DNA from: Herbihabitans rhizosphaerae
Lineage (GTDB): Bacteria; Actinomycetota; Actinomycetes; Mycobacteriales; Pseudonocardiaceae
DNA length: 64,000 nucleotides
Direction of reading: 5' to 3'
NCBI RefSeq assembly: GCF_004216555.1
Contig: NZ_SGWQ01000002.1
Coordinates: forward strand, 341,219-405,218
The notes beneath the pieces were generated by a model. That model did not search any database. It saw only the letters and a program-made list of their open reading frames with translations, and was not told the DNA's origin. Shown here piece by piece: positions 37,901-43,907 of this stretch (position 1 is its first letter; each line of letters opens with the position of its first letter). The translations under genes were made by a program, and so were the position numbers.

Positions 37901-38161
37901 AAGGACAACGCCGAGGAGATGCCCGAGATCGAGCTGGCGCGGGCGACCGAGGAGGAGAAGAAGTCGCAGGTCGACCGAACGCTGGATTTCCAGCACCGGC
38001 ACCAGACCGACGCGGCCGAGGCGCTCCGCCGCCTCAAGGAGGCCGCCTCCGGCGACGACAACGTGTTCGCGGTCCTGATGGACGCCGCGCGAGTGTGCAC
38101 CCTCGGCCAGATCACCGAGGCCTTCTTCGAAGTCGGTGGACAGTATCGCCGCAACATCTGA
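34922..38161 (+). CDS. icmF: Fused isobutyryl-CoA mutase IcmF
   Basis: A 1079-residue fusion, the normal length for IcmF. Residues 1-150 form the B12-binding domain with Asp22-Gly-His24 (base-off/His-on). Residues about 195-430 are the MeaI-type GTPase chaperone, with Walker A GTGGSGKSS and ETPGIGQGD. The rest is the radical mutase barrel (FPYTAGVFAFKRDNEDP, ISGYHIAEAGANP), ending in the helical tail. It interconverts isobutyryl-CoA and n-butyryl-CoA with adenosylcobalamin; the GTPase protects or reloads the cofactor. The Phe of GVFAFKR is the IcmF-type substrate residue, as opposed to the Tyr of methylmalonyl-CoA mutase. ATG 34922 after CGGAG. Confidence 0.96.
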   Translation: MTASLYRPQHPVRFVTAASLFDGHDAAINIMRRILQSQGAEVVHLGHNRSVREVVDAAIQEDAHGVAISAYQGGHVEYFSYLVELLNERGAGHVKVFGGGGGVIVPAEIELLHSRGVARIFSPEDGQELGLARMINTMIEACDHDLAEVPPSTWDGLYGGDQATLARAITLIEAGKLPEDVRTTIAGTASNRAVPVLGITGTGGSGKSSLTDELVRRFRTDQQDKLRITVIAVDPTRRRGGGALLGDRIRMNSLDGDHVFFRSMATRGAGSEVPEGLTDAIAAAKAAGSDLVVVETPGIGQGDAAIVPFVDVSLYVMTPEFGAASQLEKIDMLDFADLVAINKFERRGAEDARRDVARQLVRNREAFGAKWQDMPVYGTSAATFNDDGVTALYQELRNLLTDKGLPVTDGTLAPVDGKVSTTAATVVPAARVRYLSDIAETLRGYHTRTDQQVAAVRRRNHLTAARDELAKAEAPTDDIERLAAEADAALDKDTAAALEEWPQVVEDYSGDEMVVTVRDKEIHTNLVRETLSGNKVRRVSLPRYDDEASLLRFLRKENLPGKFPYTAGVFAFKRDNEDPARMFAGEGDAFRTNRRFKYLSEGSEATRLSTAFDSVTLYGRDPDTPPDVYGKIGTSGVSIASLEDMKALYDGFDLASPTTSVSMTINGPAPTILAYFLNTAIDAEVDKFVAAQGKQPDEQEHAELAAKALQTVRGTVQADILKEDQGQNTCIFSTEFSLRMMADIQAYFIQQKVRNFYSVSISGYHIAEAGANPISQLAFTLANGFTYVESYLARGLDIDDFAPNLSFFFSNGMDAEYSVIGRVARRIWSVAMKERYGANERSQKLKYHVQTSGRSLHAQEMQFNDIRTTLQALCALYDNANSLHTNAFDEAITTPTETSVRRAMAIQLIINREWGLSMNENPLQGSFVIDELTDLVEEAVLTEFDRISDRGGVLGAMETGYQRGKIQDESMLYEQRKHDGSLPLIGVNTFLPSKDNAEEMPEIELARATEEEKKSQVDRTLDFQHRHQTDAAEALRRLKEAASGDDNVFAVLMDAARVCTLGQITEAFFEVGGQYRRNI

Positions 38162-38185
38162 CCCCTGTTGGCGAATCACTGACAG

Positions 38186-38203
38186 ACTTTAGCGGGCTAA
38201 AGT
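38186..38203. promoter_or_regulatory. 18-bp perfect palindromic operator, copy 1
   Basis: ACTTTAGCGGGCTAAAGT is a perfect inverted repeat (8-bp arms, GG centre) followed by TACGCA. It lies 24 bp after icmF and upstream of the 3-hydroxybutyryl-CoA dehydrogenase gene. It pairs with a second copy 118 bp downstream. Size and symmetry suit a MarR- or TetR-type repressor dimer. Confidence 0.75.
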
Positions 38204-38303
38204 ACGCACGCATAAGACGCTCGTCATGTCAAGCCACGTGTCCACAACCCGATGACCTGCGCAAACGTTAACGGCGGTGGTGAGAAACGCCGCTGAGGCG
38301 GGG

Positions 38304-38321
38304 ACTTTAGCCCGCTAAAGT
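38304..38321. promoter_or_regulatory. 18-bp perfect palindromic operator, copy 2
   Basis: ACTTTAGCCCGCTAAAGT has the same arms as copy 1 with centre CC, which is copy 1 on the opposite strand, and it is again followed by TACGCA. It sits 45 bp before the chosen start of the dehydrogenase gene. Two identical sites in one promoter region indicate specific repression of that gene, possibly with looping. Confidence 0.75.
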
Positions 38322-38366
38322 ACGCAAGTGGCGCTGACAGCGTGGTCGGTGTCAGAAGGGAAACGA

Positions 38367-39227
38367 GTGAGCGAGATCAGTCGGGTCGGGGTCGTCGGCG
38401 CGGGGTTGATGGGGTCCGGAATCGCGGAGGTGTGCGCGCGGGCGGGCCTCGACGTCGTGGTCAACGAGGTGAGCGAACAGGCCGTCGACCGAGGCCGGGC
38501 CAGAATCGAGAAGTCACTGGCGCGCGGCGTGAAGAGCGGCAAACTGTCCACGGAGGACAGTGAGGCCGCACTCGGCAGGCTGCGGTTCACCACCGACATC
38601 GGTGAGTGCGCCGATCGCCAGTTCGTCGTGGAGGCGGTCGCCGAGGACGAGCGGATCAAGACCGAGGTCTTCGCCGCGCTGGGCAAGGTGGTCACCGATC
38701 CGGACGCGATCCTGGCGTCCAACACCTCGTCCATCCCGATCATGAAGCTGGGCATGGCGACCAGCCGCCCGCAGCAGGTGATCGGGGTGCACTTCTTCAA
38801 CCCGGTCCCGGTACTCAAACTGGTGGAGTTGGTGCCGTCGCTGCTCACCGGCGAGCCGACGCTCGAGCGCGCCAAGGGCTTCGTGGAGGGCGCGCTCGGC
38901 AAGCAGGTGGTGCTCAGCCAAGACCGCGCCGGCTTCGTGGTGAACGCGCTGCTGGTGCCGTACCTGCTGTCCGCGATCCGGATGATGGAGTCGGGCTTCG
39001 CCTCGGTGGAGGACATCGACAACGGCGTGGTACTCGGGCTCGCGCACCCGATGGGCCCGCTGCGGCTGACCGACCTGATCGGTCTGGACACCACCAAGGC
39101 GATCGCCGAGTCGCTGTACGAGGAGTTCAAGGAGCCGCTGTACTCCCCGCCGCCGCTACTGCTGCGCATGGTGGACGCCGGCCTGCTCGGCAAGAAGTCC
39201 GGCCGAGGGTTCTACTCCTACGCCTGA
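38367..39227 (+). CDS. 3-hydroxybutyryl-CoA dehydrogenase
   Basis: A 286-residue 3-hydroxyacyl-CoA dehydrogenase. NAD-binding GAGLMGSGIAEV, SNTSSIPI, the catalytic His in GVHFFNPVP with its Glu partner region, and DRAGFVVNALLVPYL are present, with the C-terminal helical domain ending KKSGRGFYSY. It oxidises (S)-3-hydroxybutyryl-CoA to acetoacetyl-CoA in butyrate/fatty-acid metabolism, a sensible neighbour for icmF, whose product is butyryl-CoA. I chose GTG 38367 with GAAGGGA upstream. Overlaps the convergent gene by 10 bp. Confidence 0.93.
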   Translation: MSEISRVGVVGAGLMGSGIAEVCARAGLDVVVNEVSEQAVDRGRARIEKSLARGVKSGKLSTEDSEAALGRLRFTTDIGECADRQFVVEAVAEDERIKTEVFAALGKVVTDPDAILASNTSSIPIMKLGMATSRPQQVIGVHFFNPVPVLKLVELVPSLLTGEPTLERAKGFVEGALGKQVVLSQDRAGFVVNALLVPYLLSAIRMMESGFASVEDIDNGVVLGLAHPMGPLRLTDLIGLDTTKAIAESLYEEFKEPLYSPPPLLLRMVDAGLLGKKSGRGFYSYA

Positions 39228-40177
39228 GGCGCGAACACCTCCACTGTGGACTGATCGCCGGCGGTCGCGGCGTGCGCGAGCAGGACGGCGCCCGCGGTCC
39301 AGGTGGTCCGCTCGCCGTGTGGCCAGAACTCCTGGTCGCGGAACTGGTATCCGGTCCAGTACGAGCCGTCGTGGTGCCGCAGCGATTCGAGGTCGGCGAG
39401 CAACTCGTCGGCCCGGCGGTCGCCACGCACGGCCAGCGCGATCGCCAGCTCCGCCGTCTCGCCGCCGGTCACCCAGGGCTCGTGGTGCACGCAGCGCACA
39501 CCGAGGCCCGGCACCACGAACCGGTTCCAGTCGCCGTCGAGGTGATCGGCGGCGAGCACGCCGGTGAGCACCGGGTAGTACCAGTCCATGGCGTGCGGCT
39601 TCGGGGTGAAGTCGGCGGCTCTCGACGCGATCGCTTCGCGCAGACACTTGGCGGCCAGCGTCCATTCAGGACGGTGGAGGCCAAGGAGGTCCGCGATGCG
39701 AACGGCGCAGCGCAGCGCGTGTTGGACGCTGCAGTTGCCTGGCACCAAGGTCTCCGGAGTCGTGGTGCCGTCGGCTCGCAACCGCCAGGGCACGGTTCGG
39801 TCCGGGCGGCGAACCCGCAGCACGAATTCCATCGCGGCGGACACCGCCGGCCACAATCGTTCGAGAAATGCACTGTCGTGTGTGGACAGTGCGTGATGCA
39901 GCACGCCGACCGCGATGTAGGCGGTGAAGTTCGTGTCCTTGGCAAGGTCCGCGACCAGACCTTCCCGGTATTCGGCGTACCACGAGCCGTCCGGGTTCTG
40001 CCTCGCGGCGAGCCAGTCGTAGGCGGCCTCCGCCTCAGCGTGTCGGTCGGCGGCGTCGAGCCCCATCGCCGCTTCGATGTGGTTCCACGGATCGGTGATG
40101 CCGCCGGGCGTCCACGGGATCGCGCCGTCCGGAAGTTGGCAGGCGGCGATCACGGCCGCGGTGTGATCCGCGTTCAC
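39218..40177 (-). CDS. Alpha/alpha-toroid protein (prenyltransferase/glycosidase-like)
   Basis: A 319-residue protein with repeated helical hairpins of the six-hairpin/terpenoid-cyclase-like toroid type: LPDGAIPWTPGGITDPWNHIEAAM, RQNPDGSWYAEY, KDTNFTAYIAVGVLHHAL, and later HDGSYWTGYQFRD. Databases label such proteins prenyltransferases, but acidic/Trp-rich QxPDGxxxW segments also suit carbohydrate processing. Starts at GTG 40177, overlapping the methyltransferase stop (GTGA). Third gene of a GT4-methyltransferase-toroid operon; the reaction is unknown. Confidence 0.65.
   Translation of the reverse strand: MNADHTAAVIAACQLPDGAIPWTPGGITDPWNHIEAAMGLDAADRHAEAEAAYDWLAARQNPDGSWYAEYREGLVADLAKDTNFTAYIAVGVLHHALSTHDSAFLERLWPAVSAAMEFVLRVRRPDRTVPWRLRADGTTTPETLVPGNCSVQHALRCAVRIADLLGLHRPEWTLAAKCLREAIASRAADFTPKPHAMDWYYPVLTGVLAADHLDGDWNRFVVPGLGVRCVHHEPWVTGGETAELAIALAVRGDRRADELLADLESLRHHDGSYWTGYQFRDQEFWPHGERTTWTAGAVLLAHAATAGDQSTVEVFAPQA
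39239..39251. repeat. Dispersed palindrome, near-perfect copy (CTCCACTGTGGAC)
   Basis: One mismatch from GTCCACTGTGGAC. On the coding (minus) strand it is read in frame as Ser-Thr-Val-Glu in the toroid protein gene. Confidence 0.6.
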
Positions 40178-40845
40178 AGTCGCGCGTAGACCACGAAACA
40201 CTTGCCCAGCACGGGATTCAGCGCCTGCTCGAGCATTCTGACCGGCCATGGATTGCTCATGATGTCCCAGCAGAGGAATTCGTGGTACAGCTCGACGAAC
40301 CGGCTGTCGGTGGCCGGGGTGCACTTCAGCCACCAGTACGGCGAGTGCAGCGCGTGCGCGTGGTGTGTCCGAAGTGGACGGACACCCGCGTCGCGCAGCA
40401 GCGCGAGGAGCTGCCGCCTGCGGTAGATGCGCACATGGCCGCCCTCGACCTGGTGGTACTCGTCGGACAGTGCCCAGCACACGCGCTCCGGCCACCAGCG
40501 CGGCACGGTGACCGCCATCAGACCGCCGGGCGCGAGCACCCGCACGGCCTCGGCGATCATGGCACGGTCGTCGGGCACGTGTTCCAACACCTCGGAGATG
40601 ATCACTCGCTCGAACGTGTCGTCGGCGAAGGGGAGTGCCAGCCCGTCGGCCCGCACGGCCGCCGAGCCCGGCACGGCGGCCAGAGTGTCCCTGGCGTCCT
40701 TGAGCACCGCCGCGTCGAGGTCCACCGCGACAACCTGGGCGCCGAACCGCTGAGCGGCCGCCGCGTGCCGGCCGGTGCCGCTGCCGAGATCCAGCACCAG
40801 GTTTCCCTTGCCAACGGGGAACTTCGCGAAATCGACGGTCAGCAC
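40174..40845 (-). CDS. Class I SAM-dependent methyltransferase
   Basis: A 223-residue methyltransferase: motif I LVLDLGSGTGRHA, acidic loop VVAVDLDAAVL, ADGLALPFADDTFERVIISEVLEHV and the post-motif LAPGGLMAVTVPRWWPE. It resembles Methyltransf_11/UbiE-type enzymes. GTG start 1 nt after the glycosyltransferase stop, and it overlaps the next gene by 4 nt, so the three genes are one coupled unit. The methyl acceptor is likely a sugar or glycolipid made by the neighbours (inference). Confidence 0.9.
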   Translation of the reverse strand: MLTVDFAKFPVGKGNLVLDLGSGTGRHAAAAQRFGAQVVAVDLDAAVLKDARDTLAAVPGSAAVRADGLALPFADDTFERVIISEVLEHVPDDRAMIAEAVRVLAPGGLMAVTVPRWWPERVCWALSDEYHQVEGGHVRIYRRRQLLALLRDAGVRPLRTHHAHALHSPYWWLKCTPATDSRFVELYHEFLCWDIMSNPWPVRMLEQALNPVLGKCFVVYARL

Positions 40846-40846
40846 C

Positions 40847-42082
40847 TCAGGCCACCTCGGCGGGGACGGCCGACGCGTCGAGCAGGGTGCGGTATCGCGT
40901 CACGGTCTTCTCCGCGGTGGCTCGCCAGCTGAAGGACTCCGCGCGGGCGAGCGATGCGGCGGCCAGGCGCGCGCGGGTGGCACTGTCGCGCAGCACCGTG
41001 GTCAGCGCACCGGCGAGTACGGCGGGGTTGGCCGGTGGCACGAGGAGTGCCGCGTCGCCGACGACTTCGGGCAACGCGCCGGCCGTGGTCGCGACCAGCG
41101 GTGTGCCGCACGTCATCGCCTCGACGGCGGGCAGCGAGAACCCTTCGAACACCGAGGGCACACAGGCGACCTCGGCGCTGGCGAACAGTCCGGCCAACTC
41201 ATCGCCGGTGAGGCCGTGCACGAAATCCACAGTGGACTCCAGACCGAGGTCCGCGACCAGCTTCGCGGTCGGGCCATCCTCCTTGAGCCTGCCCACCACG
41301 ACGAGCCGCGCACCGCGCTCGCGCAGCATCGGCATGGCGCGCAACAGATGGTCGAGCCCCTTGAGCGGCTCGTCGGCACTCGCGATCGCGACGATCCGGC
41401 CAGGAACGCGATCGACGTCGGGGCGGGGACGGAAGGTCGCACGGTCGGCCGCGAGCGGCGTGACACCGATGCGTTCCGGCGGTACGTCCATGCGGGTGGT
41501 GATCTGGTCGCGGGCCGCTCCGGATACGGTGAGCACGGCGGGCAGCCGACGGGCGACCTGGTGCTGCATGCGGACGAAGCGGTACCAGCGCTGGTCGCCG
41601 CCGGCCTCGCGAGACAGCTCGGCGTCGATCGCGATGGGGTGATGCACGGTGGCGATCACCGGCAGGCCGAGCGCGCGCACGCCGAGCAGCCCGTAGCCGA
41701 GGCACTGGTTGTCGTGCACAACGTCGAACTCGTGTCGCCGTCTCGCCAGGTGCCACAGCGCGCGCAGCGAGAATGCCAGCGGCTCGCCGAACCCGCCGCG
41801 CCGCATCGCCGCGAACTCGAGCCAGTCGGGCAGCGCGCGCAGTTCTCGCAATGCCGGCGTGCGGAACGGGTTCGGCTCGGCGAACAGGTCCAGTGACGGC
41901 AGCCTGGTGAGCCGTACACCGTTGTCGAGCACCGGGTACGGCGGGCCGGAGATCACCTCCACGGAGTGCCCGAGCGCCGCCAGCTCGCGGCTGAGGTTGC
42001 GCACGTAGACGCCCTGCCCTCCGCAGAAAGGCTTGCCACGATAGGAAAGCAGCGCGATTCGTAGCGTCGTCCGTGGGGTCAT
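40847..42082 (-). CDS. Family 4 glycosyltransferase
   Basis: A 411-residue GT-B retaining glycosyltransferase: N-terminal LLSYRGKPFCGGQGVYVRNLSRELAALGH with the Gly-rich acceptor loop, and the C-terminal nucleotide-sugar motif FASAEVACVPSVFEGFSLPAVEAMTCGTPLV containing the E-x7-E element. The N-terminal domain also has HDNQCLGYG. It would transfer a hexose from an NDP- or UDP-sugar in the cytoplasm. First gene of the operon with the methyltransferase and toroid protein. ATG start. Confidence 0.92.
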   Translation of the reverse strand: MTPRTTLRIALLSYRGKPFCGGQGVYVRNLSRELAALGHSVEVISGPPYPVLDNGVRLTRLPSLDLFAEPNPFRTPALRELRALPDWLEFAAMRRGGFGEPLAFSLRALWHLARRRHEFDVVHDNQCLGYGLLGVRALGLPVIATVHHPIAIDAELSREAGGDQRWYRFVRMQHQVARRLPAVLTVSGAARDQITTRMDVPPERIGVTPLAADRATFRPRPDVDRVPGRIVAIASADEPLKGLDHLLRAMPMLRERGARLVVVGRLKEDGPTAKLVADLGLESTVDFVHGLTGDELAGLFASAEVACVPSVFEGFSLPAVEAMTCGTPLVATTAGALPEVVGDAALLVPPANPAVLAGALTTVLRDSATRARLAAASLARAESFSWRATAEKTVTRYRTLLDASAVPAEVA

Positions 42083-42088
42083 GCCGGA

Positions 42089-43214
42089 TCACCGGCCGAG
42101 TCGCTCGCGTACCTCGCGGGTGCGGGAGTGCCGGGTGCCGAGCACCCGCTCACAGTCGGGGAGGAGTGCTTCGAACAGTGCGGCCGACTCGTCGCGATGC
42201 CCGGCGATCTCGGTGAGGTGCGCCAGGTTGAACCGGTAGTCGAGCAGGTCGGGATGGTCATCGGTCAGCACCCGCCGCATGTCGGTGAGTCCAGTTTCGT
42301 CCTCGTGAGCTACGAGCACGGGTTTCTGCCGTCCAAAAGTCGATGTTGTCCCGGATGTTGAATGCCAGTTTATGGTTGCTGGCAAGCTCTCTGTCCACAT
42401 CGGACAGCAGTTGCCGCCACTGGTGGAGGGCAACGCTTACGAAGCCGCACTTCGCTGTCGTCCATGCAAGCAGGTGCCGGTTGTGCAGCGTCTCTTCGTC
42501 GGTCGCGCTGAGCGCCGCCGTTGAATCGATGACCAGTTGGGCGAACAACCTCATGGCTTTCCTATGGTCGCCAAGAGCCCCAACTAGGTACGCGATGTTG
42601 TTGCGGATGCTCAGAGTCTCTCGATGGCATGGGCTGAGGTGTCGTACCGCGGTTGGCAGCAGTGCCACGAAGGCCTGAATTGCTCGCCTCGGTTCATCTG
42701 CCTTGCCGGTCCAGGTGGCGCACCGAGCCTGCGCCTGGATCCCCAGAAGGCTGGTTGGGTGGAAACGAGGGACCCAGTCGGCCCACCGTTCGTAGTTCAA
42801 TGCCGGTTCGGCGAGTGGCCGGGCCTCTAGGCTGCGCAGCGCTTCCTCCGGCCGTCCGGCCAGCCACAGATGCTCGGCTTCGGTCGCCTCGGCGTATCGG
42901 TTTGCCGCCGCTGATGTGGGAGCCAACATTGCGGCAGCGTCAGCGATCGCGGCGTGAACCCGCAGATCGGAGAATCCGCGCAGGGTCGAACTAACGATTT
43001 CGTCCGGTGTGCCTGCTGCGCCGCGCGCGACGAGCGGGCCCAGGCTCACCAACATAGTTCGTACGTCTACTTCACTGGGTGAACCGCCGAGGCGTGCGCA
43101 GGCGGCTGCGAGCACCGCGATAGGTAATGCTGGCCCGCTGTCAGCGGCGATAAGGACGTCGAGTACCCGTTTCTCGGCTTCACCCAACGCCATCTCGTAT
43201 TGCTCCTCGTGCAT
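42089..43214 (-). pseudogene. Frameshifted TPR protein, remnant of a STAND-type (NB-ARC/TPR) gene
   Basis: The frame from 43214 encodes MHEEQYEMALGEAEKRVLDVL, a winged-helix-like segment that normally follows an NB-ARC ATPase, then degenerate tetratricopeptide repeats (HRETLSIRNNIAYLVGALGD, DEETLHNRHLLAWTTAKCGF). It stops at 42258, but the matching next repeats (MRRVLTDDHPDLLDYRFNLAHLTEIAGH) continue in another frame to 42089. The frame change falls at about 42300-42345, near a CTTTTGG run. The P-loop domain is missing from the N-terminus. So the gene is truncated and frameshifted. Such proteins are signalling or defence ATPases. Confidence 0.7.
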
Positions 43215-43553
43215 CGCCGGTACGTTGTCGCTGCGGCTTGGCCGTTGTGCACAGCAGCGTCAATGTGGCTGTGATCGACCTGTCAACCAACCCAATGTGC
43301 ACAGTTGGCTATTTAGCCTACCGGGGGAGGTCGGGGAAAATTCGCCAGTGCAGCGGGGTCAGCACGACATCGCGCGGCGATGGCTCGGTGTCGTCGAAGC
43401 GTTCATCGGTGTGTTCGGGAGAAGGCTGTCGGCCCAATGCAGCGAAGTGGCGACGTAAGCTGGGTACCGCGCCTTGAAGGAGCTTGCGCTCCCTGCTTGG
43501 CGGTGGAGACGACTGTCCATATACGACTGGATGGTCACAATGAGTCCTCCGGA
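43215..43553. other. Gene-poor scar between two decayed genes
   Basis: These 339 bp lie between the heads of a leftward TPR pseudogene and a rightward hydrolase remnant. No plausible coding frame is seen. TGTGCACAG occurs twice (about 43246 and 43299). Composition is AT-richer than the surroundings. It looks like the junction left by deletion of the central parts of neighbouring genes. Confidence 0.45.
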
Positions 43554-43829
43554 CGGGCATTCGGGTCTCCGCTTGGCCTGCGCACGATCGTGTACGACCG
43601 GCTGCGCCCACAACCGCCGAGTGTCCCGCCGTCGCTGGCGCGCTGGGTGAACCTGGCCGACCGGGACGATCTCGTCGCCGCACGGCCGGACCTGACGCGG
43701 CTGTTCCCCGGCGCGGACGGCGTGCTGGACAGCGGCTACACCGTGGACAACGGCGCGAAGCCGCACGAGGCGACGTTCTACCTGACCAAGCGTGAGGCGG
43801 GTGCCGCGATCGCCGCGGCCATGGGCTGA
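43554..43829 (+). pseudogene. C-terminal stump of an alpha/beta-hydrolase-like protein
   Basis: About 90 codons read FGSPLGLRTIVYDRL, VPPSLARWVNLADRDDLVAA and NGAKPHEATFYLTKREAG, which resemble the end of an alpha/beta-hydrolase-like domain found in actinobacterial STAND or conflict proteins (the segment after the nucleophile elbow, with the late Asp and His). The first two-thirds, including the catalytic Ser, are absent; upstream sequence in this frame is not homologous-looking. No start codon or RBS is convincing. It is therefore a remnant, facing away from the TPR pseudogene. Confidence 0.6.
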
Positions 43830-43907
43830 CCCGTACTGCGATTTCAGTACACGAGTGCCGGCAGGCGCATGACGACGTAGCGGGGGCGCGGGGGCGAGCC
43901 TTGCCGG

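Noticed and set aside
36539-38179. 546-codon open frame antisense to icmF
   Set aside because: Composition is typical of a shadow frame (Arg, His and Val runs, no motif), and it lies entirely opposite the conserved mutase domain.
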